64,000 bases of DNA, taken from Venturia oleaginea. Lineage: Eukaryota > Ascomycota > Dothideomycetes > Venturiales > Venturiaceae. The stretch is taken from the NCBI GenBank assembly GCA_013176395.1, contig JABMLP010000010.1:124001-188000 (forward strand), written 5' to 3'. Made by a program: the position numbers and the translations under genes. Positions 22,477 to 32,559 of the stretch are shown here, in pieces; the first letter of the stretch is position 1, and each line of letters begins with the position of its first letter. Below the pieces are notes generated by a model that worked only from the letters and a program-made list of their open reading frames with translations, made no database searches and had not been told where the DNA came from.

Positions 22477-22758
22477 ATGGCAGACGATTTCCCCCGCGGA
22501 CCGGAAACTTCAATGGAACCTTATCCCCAAAGTCATCGCCCAAGCAGGCCAGGCCGTCTAAGATATTGGAGCGCCAAAATCTTCCAGAAATTCCGCTTCT
22601 TTGGAAAAAGTGTGCCACGCAGACTTAGGCGACAAGAATCAGTTGAATTTAAGCCCAAAAAGGAGAAGTTGATCAGGCCAGACGCTAAACGCAAAGCTAC
22701 CAAGAAGACTACCATTTATTCAAACGTGAATGCAGCCAGGGCATTCGCATGTCATTGA
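22477..22758 (+). CDS. Small very basic orphan protein, 93 residues
   Basis: The first ATG in the frame is 22477 (MADDFPRGPETSMEP). Arg and Lys dominate the rest (RPSRPGRLRYWSAKIFQKF, then RRLRRQE, then RKATKKT). Lies 150 bp after the preceding ORF. Could be nuclear by composition. No family recognised; a chance ORF is possible. Confidence 0.35.
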   Translation: MADDFPRGPETSMEPYPQSHRPSRPGRLRYWSAKIFQKFRFFGKSVPRRLRRQESVEFKPKKEKLIRPDAKRKATKKTTIYSNVNAARAFACH

Positions 22759-23095
22759 TACTGTGGAAGTTTTGAAGCAGGGCACCAAGATCAAAGGTCC
22801 TAGAAGTCGAATTCTGAAGCAAGGCGGAAACGAACAGCTGGCAAGTCGATTTGGTAGGGTTTTCAGTATCAGTGTCCAACGAAATCGAAGATCTAGGTTG
22901 AACTTATGATCTTGTCATATTGATCAAGGAAAATAAGTCCGCAACTGGCGTCACTGGCGATGTCTGAAGCTAGCAAGCTTCTCACCCGGGTGGTTAGTCA
23001 ACTGCAATGTTTGTCAGTGAACGAGCTTTATATTGATATACTGAATATTTCATACACCCCCTTAACACCCCAGATTACTGCATTGGCTCTGCATC

Positions 23096-23704
23096 ATGCC
23101 ATTCTCATTTATGAGCACACGTCGAACCCTGACTCTGAGTGCAACGATTGAACCATCAACCGCGCGTCCTGCTATATATCATTCGCAAAGGGTAAGAACT
23201 ATGGTGGAACGTCTGCTCGTTGGTAGTAGTAGCAGCAATAGCGCACCTCCAGGAGGATGGAGTATTCAAAACGATGCGGAAGCAGCTAACCCGAGCGGAG
23301 CATTGACTCATCCTGGCCATTTCCAAACCTTCAGTCGTCTGAGGTCAGAAGTTCACGAGAAAGCCAAGTCACTCGCCAGGAGGATCTCAGGAATAGACAG
23401 ACCTATCGAAGTCGAGGCCCAGCGCGAAGAGAATCGAAACCTCATACGATCATCAATCCGTCATGCAAATCACCAAGTAGATTCAAACGCTCATGGCATT
23501 GCCTTCGCTGGACTACCTCAACAAGACCTCAAATCTAGATATCTCATGCCGGTGAAACAGGGTGTTCCACCAAACATGAGACGAGATAATGGAAGGCCTG
23601 CTGGAGTAGTGGCGAATCTCGAGAAAGTCTCAGTTTTGACGCAGGATCTGACTGGAGATACATTGGTTTCTGAGAGTGCAAGAGGCATCAGGGAGGTTCT
23701 TTGA
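23096..23704 (+). CDS. Orphan protein, 202 residues
   Basis: ATG at 23096. Contains VRTMVERLLVGSSSSNSAPP near residue 37 and a helical segment SEVHEKAKSLARRISGI near 85. No signal peptide or membrane helix. Last of the run of small plus-strand ORFs; function unknown. A start at an internal Met (MVERLL) is possible. Confidence 0.45.
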   Translation: MPFSFMSTRRTLTLSATIEPSTARPAIYHSQRVRTMVERLLVGSSSSNSAPPGGWSIQNDAEAANPSGALTHPGHFQTFSRLRSEVHEKAKSLARRISGIDRPIEVEAQREENRNLIRSSIRHANHQVDSNAHGIAFAGLPQQDLKSRYLMPVKQGVPPNMRRDNGRPAGVVANLEKVSVLTQDLTGDTLVSESARGIREVL

Positions 23705-24487
23705 CGTTTCGACAGATGATCCTTGTTTTAGGTGGGGTAGTAGGAACAAGAAGCGACTCCAAAGGTAGCCAACGATTGAATCTGTTGACGAGTTTCTGAG
23801 TCTCCAAGCCTGGATCTTGTAGGTTGTTTGCTTTATCGTCAGATCTCAGAACTATAGATCAATAAACATGAGCCTGAATCTCGATCGCTGTAAGCACACA
23901 TGAACCCTGATGAGGGCTGGAGAATACCTATAGAAGTACGGATGATGTGCTGAGCTCCAGGAATCCAACATCAGCCTCATATTATTCAGCGCAGTAATCA
24001 AACATTCTCCTGAGTTGACAGCTTCTCAAACTTGCTCACCTTGCTGAAATAAAGCTCAAGTCAGAATTGGTTGGTGTCGAAACTTCGCCCCAAAGCCGGT
24101 TCATCTCCTATAAACAGTCGCCACTTTCCCAAAGCTCTGATCAACTCAACACTACAATCGCTCTCATTCGAGTCGCGGTCTCAACCAGGTATTCGTGTCA
24201 ATCCCCGTATTCATCTACTCATTGCCAATGCCGTTACCATGGATTGCCAGTCACTCACACCATTCTCCTGCGCTTTTGACGCTGACTGCTGCTTTCAGAA
24301 ATGCACATCGGACACTTCCATTCCCAAGCGATGAAAAAGAATTCTGGTTACCTTAAGTATCGATGTCTGGCAATTGCTCCTTCGTTTTTGGTCTCTCCTT
24401 TTCCTTTCTCTGTAGTCCCCCATTGCTCTTGCCATACTTTGAACCCCAAGCTTACTTGTTTGTGCGCTTTGTCAACTTCAGCTTGCA
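23705..24487. other. Intergenic, no gene seen
   Basis: Precedes the CCxC gene and should hold its promoter. Only short ORFs without features are present. Confidence 0.4.
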
Positions 24488-25327
24488 ATGAACCACTCTC
24501 ACTCCTTGCCAGCACCTAGCGTCGCACCCGCATCTCAGCAACACCTCGCGATCTCCTACGGTGGTGAACGACGCGATCATCTTACGCAAACTCGCCTTTG
24601 TGTACGCGTTTGTACGACCAAGAACAAACCCCGCATCACGCTACCTGTACACCAAAGACACAATCTCGAACAACCGATACATTCGCAAATGGCAACTACA
24701 GGAACAAGACTCTTGACGAAATGGACGCTCGGTTTTCCTCTGTCATCATCCCATAGAAATTCGGAAGATTCGCATGGCGCGAATAACTTCTCAAACACTG
24801 ATGTGTCTGGCTCAACGGCGCCCTTCTCCATCGAAAGGACTCTCGCCGAGATTGAGGCCAAGCCAAAAGCATACAGAGTAGGACCAAGAGGGGGCCTTAT
24901 AGGTCCACGTCGCGGCGCAATGACAACATCAGCTTGGAGGTGTTGTGTCTGCGGTTACAAGAACAAGACGGGTGAGAATAGCAGGACATCGCGCAGCAGC
25001 GTATGCTCCAATCTTGACAAGGACAAATGTGCGGCTAGGTTGTCTGTAGACGAAGCGGAGTCACGACCGGAGGCAAAGAAGTCGCTCAACCACAGGCGCT
25101 GCGACAATTGCTTCCCATCGGACAGGGGAGTCTATGCTGCTGGTCATGAAAAGCTCTGGCCGCTGCATCTGGATTCACTGGCAAAGGGGGAGCTGGAAGA
25201 GAGAAAGGCGAAGGATATGGAAGAGGAAGCGGATTTTGAGTTTGAGGTACTGGTGGCGGAGAGGAAGCCAAGGGCAGTTGAGCGGGATCCTCTTACATGG
25301 CAAAGGATTGGAGATTGGCCGCAGTAG
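24488..25327 (+). CDS. CCxC zinc-binding protein, larger paralogue
   Basis: 280-codon ORF with ATG at 24488; an internal Met at 24689 (MATTGTRLLTKW) may be the true start, because the first 67 residues are low in features. The conserved core, residues about 150-215, is W-x-CCVC-x-Y-x-NKTG, then VCSNLDKDKC, then HRRCDNCFP, matching the 94-residue protein at 9,630-9,914. A downstream acidic helix (KGELEERKAKDMEEEADFEF) and a Trp-containing tail (DPLTWQRIGDWPQ) are specific to this copy. The cysteines probably bind zinc. Neither copy carries a secretion signal. Function unknown. Confidence 0.7.
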   Translation: MNHSHSLPAPSVAPASQQHLAISYGGERRDHLTQTRLCVRVCTTKNKPRITLPVHQRHNLEQPIHSQMATTGTRLLTKWTLGFPLSSSHRNSEDSHGANNFSNTDVSGSTAPFSIERTLAEIEAKPKAYRVGPRGGLIGPRRGAMTTSAWRCCVCGYKNKTGENSRTSRSSVCSNLDKDKCAARLSVDEAESRPEAKKSLNHRRCDNCFPSDRGVYAAGHEKLWPLHLDSLAKGELEERKAKDMEEEADFEFEVLVAERKPRAVERDPLTWQRIGDWPQ

Positions 25328-25534
25328 GCGGGGCTGAGATGACAGTATTCAACACAGCTGGCACAGGATTTGCCATGGTAGAATTGGACATATGTTGGAT
25401 AGGGGACAGACTTGAGAGAGGGAGTGAGAAGGGAAGTAGATTCTGGCGAGTCATTGGCTGAAAACGTCATCCTAGATTTGTATTCTATACCACCACAGCA
25501 TTTCTCTCTACTGCCTCCTGCCTCCACCATAATC

Positions 25535-26702
25535 ATGTTTACAAGAAGTGCTTTCAGGTCAGCTACGGCTTTCAAAAGCGTGAGCCCCCCAATTGAACCT
25601 CCCCTCCCCCCCATCTTACTCCATTGGAGCCCTTCCCAATGGGAGCTCTTCCCAATGGTCACCAAGTCCCTCGCTGATTCGATTGGCATAGCAAATCCGA
25701 AGATACGCATCAGAGGCCCCCGCAAAATCCTCCAGCCTTCCATACGCAGCTGCCGGTGCCGCCATTCTAGGTGTTGGCGGCTACTATACCCTCTACCGCG
25801 ATGCCGGACATGCGCCATCAGCTTCAGAAGCCAAGGAGAGCATCAAATCTGCTGTGGGAGCTGAGCCAAAGAAAGCCTTTACTGGTGGAGACCAAGGCTT
25901 CATCTCATTGAAGCTCGAATCCGTCGAGAACATCAACTCAAACACCAAGAAGTTTCGCTTTGCGCTTCCAGAAGAGGATGCTGTTTCTGGTCTTGCCGTG
26001 GCTTGTAAGATACACTCATTCAACGTGCAGTGAAACAATACTGACAATTCTACAGCCGCTCTCTTGACAAAGTATCAAGGGCCAGAGATGGAGAAACCGG
26101 CGGTCCGCCCGTACACTCCTGTCAGCGACGAAGGCGACAAAGGCTACCTCGATCTTCTCGTCAAGAAATATCCCAACGGCGTAATGTCCACCCACATGCA
26201 CGATATGACTCCCGGCCAACGGCTCGACTTCAAGGGGCCAATTCCCAAATTCCCATGGACCGCCAACAAGCACGAGCACATCGCCCTCATCTCCGGAGGT
26301 ACAGGAATTACGCCAATGTACCAGCTTACGCGCGCCATCTTCCAGAATCCAGAGGACACTACAAAGGTTACATTGGTCTTTGGAAACATTTCTGAAGAGG
26401 ACATCTTGTTGAAGAAAGAGTTTGATGAGCTGGAGAACACATATCCAAGAAGATTCAAGGCATTCTACCTGCTGGACGAACCTCCAGAGTCGTGGCAGGC
26501 AGGCAAGGGCTTCATCACCAAGGAATTGCTCAAGACGGTGTTGCCAGAGCCAAAGGAGGGTGACAAGATCAAGCTGTTTGTTTGCGGCCCACCAGGGCTC
26601 GTCAAGGCTATTTCTGGATCAAAGAAGGGCATGCAGCAGGGTGAGCTTGATGGATATCTTAAAGAACTTGGCTACAGCCAGGACCAGGTATACAAGTTTT
26701 AA
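25535..26702 (+). CDS. MCR1: NADH-cytochrome b5 reductase, mitochondrial
   Basis: Flavoprotein that passes electrons from NADH to cytochrome b5 or related acceptors at the mitochondrial outer membrane and intermembrane space. Exons 25535-25579, 25716-26004 and 26056-26702 give 326 residues. Exon 1 encodes only [15 protein letters not shown], a basic, Ser-rich mitochondrial presequence. Exon 2 begins at GCC after ATCAGAG and encodes a Gly/Ala-rich membrane anchor ([18 protein letters not shown], residues about 24-41). FAD-binding RPYTPVS is near residue 128, the NAD site GGTGITPM near 192, and CGPPGL near 288; the protein ends in VYKF. All key motifs are present. Intron 1 (136 nt) contains a 16-bp direct duplication. 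Size matches the family. Confidence 0.93.
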
Positions 26703-27633
26703 GCAATGAGTTCTTGGATTGTGGTTGCTGATTGCTCGCTGAGCATTATACTCATAGACATGCGGTATGTAACATAGATAGAACGACCAACCAGCACCGC
26801 TACTTACAGCAGGACAATGTTGCTTTTTAGTGGGGTTCAGGTGGCAGTATGGGTGCTATGCGAAGCGATGATCGAGTCAGCCTCGCTTGAACACTTGCTT
26901 TCCACGACCTGCAACTCCACCGATTGACTAATAACCCGACATGTTATCCACCACCTTCAACAACAAAACCAACCTCACCTCGCATGAGCTTGAATGTGTT
27001 TGCAGGAAGTTAAGATGGAACACAGCCTTCCTCATTCAGGCATTTTCGTAGGGTGTGCCTTTTTGGGATTACAGCACTGGCTATCCCACTTACTCTTCCC
27101 CGTCTCGCACCATTTAGACATCTCCTTACCTCCAATCCAGCCATCGTCCGGTGCAGTCGACTTGGCATACAGGTAGCAGCCTGGCCAGAATTAGTGCCAG
27201 TATAAGTATGGATATAGAGAGTCCTACCTGTCCCGCAACCTTCCGGAGCGCCATCACTTTGGACTCAGGTTGTAGTCGACAAGACCAATCTCTTGGGATA
27301 GGTGTCCGCGACTTCCTTGGTTTTTTCGGGGGAGCAATAACCGTCGGAGGAACAGTAACAGAGGCGGTGTTTCTTAGTGTAGGTCGTTGAGATACTATAA
27401 ACTGTTAGGTAAGATACTAAGATGATCTAAAATAATTCGAGTTTAGTGTGCCATGCAAGTAAACTAAGCGCAGTAGAGAGCTTCATTATGAGGTTAGGTT
27501 AGGAGGTAAGATCAAGGGTTGAAATTGCATTTGGCTGTATTCCAAGCCTAGGAGGATAACAACTTTTTAAAAGGACTTATTTTCTAGGTCGCCGAGATAG
27601 CCGTAGATTATGACCCCTGTGGGATTCATGTTA
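26703..27633. other. Intergenic, becoming AT-rich
   Basis: No gene supported. From about 27,400 the base composition shifts to AT-rich with many TA steps, as in RIP-affected or old transposon DNA, and this continues to about 28,690. Confidence 0.4.
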
Positions 27634-27754
27634 TACTGTGGTCTGATGGACAACAAATGTCAGTGGATCCCCCTTCACTAATACATGTTTTACGGTACAA
27701 ATATCCTTACGAGATCTTAGTAGCTAGACTTTTGTTATCCATCAGACCATAGTA
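27634..27754. mobile_element. MITE copy 1, 121 bp
   Basis: Terminal inverted repeats TACTGTGGTCTGATGG at the left and the complement of TACTATGGTCTGATGG at the right enclose a short interior with no ORF. A second copy of the same length lies at 28129-28249. The TA at each end could be the TA target duplication of Tc1/mariner or pogo-type elements. Confidence 0.8.
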
Positions 27755-28128
27755 AGATCTTTATCGTTAACCGTAGATTCCACGCAAATTTGCAGACGAG
27801 ACCAGAATAGGTAGCTTCGACAATGTTCATTCGTATTTTCTAATCTCCCTCCAGATCTCTCACATAAAAATCTGCCCGTGTCGAACTACCCCTGAACTCG
27901 TCTGCAACTTTGCACGGCATCTACGGTACGGTGGCGAGGTTTGTACTTCGGTTTCTACTGCAAGCTCTTTTCCAATCCTTATTGAAGTTTGTATATCGAC
28001 GTGGATGTTCTTAAGTTGTTTAACCAACTAAGTAACGTCCGCCATTTTAATCTACTCCAAGGTAGTGTATTAATAGATAAGAGTAAGGAATAGGACCGTT
28101 CCGGAGGCTTTTTTAGATATATCATACC
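27755..28128. other. AT-rich DNA between MITE copies
   Basis: No ORF or RNA gene supported; probably degenerate repeat. Confidence 0.4.
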
Positions 28129-28249
28129 TACTATAGTCTGATGGGTAACAAACGGTAGTGGATCTCCCTTATCCGATCTATACTTCGCAGCAAAAACACC
28201 CTAACGAAGATCTAGACGCTAGACATTTATTGTCCATCAGATTACAACG
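28129..28249. mobile_element. MITE copy 2, 121 bp
   Basis: Same length and layout as copy 1: left end TACTATAGTCTGATGG, right end the complement of CGTTGTAATCTGATGG, and shared interior GTGGATC..CCCTT. Differences from copy 1 are mostly transitions, and the right terminus is more eroded. Confidence 0.78.
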
Positions 28250-28696
28250 TTTGGAGGGGTTCAATTACTTACAATATAAAGGGCGCTATTAGGCAGAGCT
28301 ACTAGAAAAGAAGACCTAGTCAGTCCAAAAACTTGAAGAATATCACGTTCATGCACAAACGATAACATAATCTGAGCTAATATAGACTTGTAGTCTCATC
28401 GCTCCCTTTACTCACAGCTCCTCTCTCCCTACTCTCATACATCTTCCATAACCCTATCTGATTTTCAGCAAGTCGATGATTCGAAAAGTGGACCAGAATG
28501 GATGTGCCGGCATAGACGTGGTTGTGGTGTGGCGCGCTGGCTAAAATACAGGCTGAAAATTCATGGACTAAATAGGGATGCGTAAGAAGAAATTCCGGAC
28601 AAGCTTCGGCCCGCGCGATACTATATTCCCTATGGAAAAAGATTAATCTCATCTCTAGAAGAACACCTCGTTCGACGTTATACTCGGCTAGAGCTA
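28250..28696. other. Flank of piggyBac-like element
   Basis: A minus-strand ORF (28377-28652) has no recognisable domain and is not called. Nothing else is seen. Confidence 0.35.
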
Positions 28697-30330
28697 TCCC
28701 TTTGGAGGCGGGGGTTGGGCATTAACTTTTTACCACAATATACCTCGTATACTTGCACCACAACGCCGCCGTCAATTGAGCTCAAATAATGCTATAACTT
28801 TATAGGCTTGCTAAGATAGGTACAATAATGCTCTAATTGATTAATTACATCGATAGCATCAAGGTGGTTGCTCCAACAATCCCCATTCTTGCAAAGTGAT
28901 ACTTTGCACACGTCACACCCATATAAAGTACGTGGTGTACGTACTCTCCTTCCTTTGAATGTAGTGTCTGGTATTATACGAATACTCTGGGCACTTAATT
29001 CAATAAATACAAGCCTCTGTTTCCGTGGTACAACCTCCTTACCAGCTTCTTGACAAGCCTTACAATAACCCCCTTTGCCTGAAAGTCGATTATGCCTGTG
29101 TTCTTGTATATCTACTGCCTTAACGTGCTCACGGAAGACTGTACGTGTAGGAGGGTAAGGCCGTGGGTTCGTAGAGGACGAGGGGGAGCGCCCAAGAAGG
29201 CCGTCAGTTAGGTCTGCAAGGAAGCGACGGTGCGGAGAGCGTTGAATCTGGCCTGGCTCGCCGTAGGTCGATAGTTTGTAGCAATTGCAGGCCACAGTAT
29301 CAATCAGGAAGTGACAGAAAGGCTTCCAAGTCTGGTGGTGACGTCGCTGGCTCGTATAGGAGGCTCTAAGTTGATCTGCAATATCAACGCCGTTCATGTA
29401 GTGGTTGTATTGATCGATAAAGACTGGGATAGGTAGATTCTTGATAATCTCAGAGCCAAAGAGCTTCCTAGTCTGTCGCTGGGAGATCGATGCAGGCCGG
29501 CGCCGTGGCTTGATAACGCTCTCTGAGCCATTATGCACCGTGGTCATAAAGAGCACCAACTTTGCATCCTTCCAAGCCAATTCAAGAACGTCGTTATTGT
29601 GAGAGAGGGCACCATAGAGCTGGCCCCAGGGTATTGCATCTCCAAAGTCTCGAGGCTCAGCGAGAGACTGCTGGATTGGCTCGGATTGAAGCTCGGATTG
29701 AGGCTGGATTGGCTCGGATTTACGAGGCCTCTTAAGAGGTAGGCTTCTGAGGAGGATGATCCTAAGGAAGTCCTCTCCTTAATATTCCAGCATGCACCTC
29801 TCTCTGCCTCCTGATGCAGGCCAAAGGTTATGGTGACTCCGATATACGCGTGTATCTCCTCTCTTGTACACGGAATCCACCTCTTCTTGTGCCCCTTCAG
29901 ATCCTCCTCTTGCGGTGGATCCAGCTCAGCATTTCGGTTTGCGTACGTGGCAATCTCGTCGATGACGGCCTCAGGTAGAAAGAGGTCAAATAGCTGCAAA
30001 GGATCTGCCCTATTGACGCTGGGAGGAAGGTTTGGCTGGCCGTGCCGTAAGGGAGGTTTGAGTGGCGAGAACTTTGGGAGCGGCTGGGGCTCTGGGATAG
30101 GCTTCTTTGGGCGATGCACCTTAGAAGCAGGTGGAACAAGGTCAATATCTTTCGAGAACTTGCAGGCATGCCTGGAAGCAAGTGGTTGAGATGAGATTTG
30201 TGTGTTTATTGAATCACTACATAACTCGCGACTTTGGTGTTGCAGTTGCCAAGGCAAGACGTTCTGAGATATTCTACGTACGTGCTGTAGTATTCAGAAT
30301 TCAAAGTTAGTGCCCCCGCCTCCAAAGGGA
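28697..30330. mobile_element. piggyBac-like DNA transposon with terminal inverted repeats
   Basis: The 18-bp sequence TCCCTTTGGAGGCGGGGG at 28697-28714 is repeated exactly in inverted orientation at 30313-30330. A further TAACTTT match lies inside each end. The 1,634-bp interval encloses a defective piggyBac transposase on the minus strand. The flanks do not show the TTAA duplication normal for this superfamily (left CTAT, right ACAG), so the boundaries or insertion history are unclear. Confidence 0.75.
28792..30257 (-). pseudogene. piggyBac transposase (DDE_Tnp_1_7) with internal deletion
   Basis: The N-terminal part (from 30257, no ATG at the frame start) reads LFDLFLPEAVIDEIATYANR, then EEIHAYIGVTITFGLH, which is the family's N-terminal domain. 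The reading then jumps near 29,790-29,810 to a linker with KRPRK and continues AIPWGQLYGALSHNN, LFMTTVHNG, FIDQYNHYMNGVDIADQL, then the fungal Cys-rich tail (CKACQEAG, GCDVCKVSLCKNGDC) to the stop at 28792. The central catalytic block with the first two Asp residues is absent, and the two halves are in different frames. It cannot transpose itself but could be moved in trans. Confidence 0.85.
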
Positions 30331-30621
30331 CAGGGGTCAAGGCGGTTATGATCCTGGTATTGATATTGTTGGTGGCTGTTGCCAATGCTGGCAGCTGATA
30401 AAATGCGAATTCGCGTGCACGTCGACAAACGTGGGGTAGCTGCCTAGATTCACTAATGCATTCTTTCCTCCCATTGATTTCGTGACTCGATATACCGTGC
30501 AGTGACTCACTAATTTCTACTTTGCTTGAAGACGTTATTCACGACTCGTAAACACTATTGACGAGTTCAAATAACATCGCCTGCATCACCAATGATGAAC
30601 CAAGCACTCTGAAACGACATC

Positions 30622-31497
30622 ATGGCACGAAGAAAAAACGACACGATGGCTTCATCATTGAGCGCGGCATTACCTTTACCCCAGGGTTTCCTCATCGGAC
30701 CACCAAAAGACATCGACCCGAAAATCGAGAGAATCGATTTCTCGAAAACAGAATTACCCGAATACACAGGCCTCTACGCAACTATCATCAATGACATCTT
30801 CACCATTCGAGAATGTGAAGAGATGGTTCGACTAGCAGAGGCGCAGGCGAAGGCAGACGGAAAACTGTGGGAGAGGGCAATGTTGAATACCGGCGGTGGC
30901 AGACAAGAAATGTACGAAGGTATACGAAAATGCGGCAGGATCATTTGGGACACTGAAGAGCTCGCGGAACGGATTTGGAAAAGAGTGACACCACTCGTGC
31001 CAGAACTAGGTAGGATTGAGGGAAAGGCGGAGGTAATGGGGTGGGGACCTGTCAAGAGGGGAGAGGTATGGAGATGCGTTGGTGTTAATGAGAGATTAAG
31101 GTTGCTCAAGTATATCGGCGGTGAGTACTTCAAAGCCCATTGCGATGGCATGTATGAAGCCCCCAGCAAAGAGAGGTCGTATTATACGCTTCATCTCCAC
31201 CTCAACGATAGGGATCATCAACCTACCGACGAACCGCTGATTGGTGGTGCGACGACGTTTTTCGGGGATGTTATGGAGAGACGCTTCGATGTGGCGCCGA
31301 AGATGGGTTCTGTCCTCATTTTCCAGCAGAGGAATTTGCTGCACTCTGGCGATGATCTTGTTTCGGGAACGAAATTGACGCTGAGGACGGATATCATGTA
31401 TGAAAAAACGGGGGAAGTAGCGGAGACGAGGGAGGCGCCGAAGGAGGTAAAGAAGCAGCCTGCTTGGGTAAAGGATCGAAGAGCCGGCGCGAGTTGA
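30622..31497 (+). CDS. 2-oxoglutarate/Fe(II) oxygenase, prolyl 4-hydroxylase-like
   Basis: Single-exon 291-residue protein of the P4Hc type, which uses Fe(II), O2 and 2-oxoglutarate to hydroxylate a protein or small substrate. The iron triad is visible: HCDG (His about 173 and Asp about 175) and LLHSGDD (His about 241), with TLRTD supplying the Arg (about 254) that binds 2-oxoglutarate. Further family motifs are LLKYIGGEYFKAH and PLIGGATTFF. No signal peptide, so probably cytosolic or nuclear rather than the ER collagen-type enzyme. Start may be 30622 or Met 9 (MASSLSAALPLPQG). The C-terminal tail is Lys/Glu-rich. Substrate not predictable. Confidence 0.88.
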   Translation: MARRKNDTMASSLSAALPLPQGFLIGPPKDIDPKIERIDFSKTELPEYTGLYATIINDIFTIRECEEMVRLAEAQAKADGKLWERAMLNTGGGRQEMYEGIRKCGRIIWDTEELAERIWKRVTPLVPELGRIEGKAEVMGWGPVKRGEVWRCVGVNERLRLLKYIGGEYFKAHCDGMYEAPSKERSYYTLHLHLNDRDHQPTDEPLIGGATTFFGDVMERRFDVAPKMGSVLIFQQRNLLHSGDDLVSGTKLTLRTDIMYEKTGEVAETREAPKEVKKQPAWVKDRRAGAS

Positions 31498-32559
31498 TTG
31501 CGGGTAGATGTTCGGATCCGAGGCGTGGTTTGAATTGATGTTAAAATGGGGAAAGAAGAGCTGGGGGCGCGTAATCAGAGGAGGCGCTGAATGGGGACAG
31601 CATGCTTTACTGGTTCTGTGTATTGCCTGCTCTGTAGCCTCAGACGATTGAGCTACTTACTGCTGGTTGGCTTTTTCGCTTTTTTAAGCCCTGAGATCGC
31701 CATGTATTCTGTGGGACATGGATAGAAGAGTTGTCATAATGAAAATGTACGAGCCTTCTTAATAGTCCTAACTCCACTTGGCGGGTGCGGGTATCCAGCA
31801 GTCAATACGAGATCCATGTTGTCAACCTTCTTGGCAATGGGAAAATTAATTTGGCAAGAAAGTCCCTACTACAGATGTTAAAACGAGATTGATGTCCCAT
31901 ATATATTTAACCATCAACGAGACAGTCCACAGAGAGTTCACTCACTGTCTTAACAGAAGATGCTCGTCACCAATGTGTGATCACCAGTTCTATCGATCTG
32001 CAAATATCGGTCATCTGTCCAACCCCTGAAAAGAATTGATTCATGTCTCATCAAAGAGGCGACGCATCGAAGTCATGATTGCGCTTCTTCTTTCCTTTCC
32101 TCTTCCAGGTATACACAAACGATATATATATATATGTTCGGCGGACACTCGCGCCTGTGAATAAACAATGCCTCAAACGACACCTCAACCACCTTGGGAG
32201 AGAGTGTGGAATCCAACGCTTCCAGAACTCCCTTTCGCCAAACTCGTGGGTTCTCTTGGCCCATCCAAAATTTCAAACATTGAAGATCCATCAAAACAGC
32301 ACATTGCCCAATGCCTCAGAACCGAAAAGAGAAAGGGTCGTTCCAAGGTCCGAAAGGAGAATAGGCGAGCAACGCTTTCAGGCATAACAGAAGTGGGTAT
32401 GTTTCATGTGCGAAGAGCGACTGGTATAGCGGGGGTAACTCATCCCTAGATTCGAAGTATCGAAATTTCAGCGTCCCCGGTCCTCACATTTCTAGAAAGG
32501 GGGTTGTTTAGCTGATGCAACGATTGTCCAGAGGGGTGTATATTAACCACTATGTGACC
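31498..32559. other. Convergent intergenic region
   Basis: About 1.06 kb between the oxygenase stop and the kinase stop. A (TA)n tract lies near 32122-32134. Two overlapping short frames at 32079-32449 have no family signature and are left uncalled. Confidence 0.4.
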
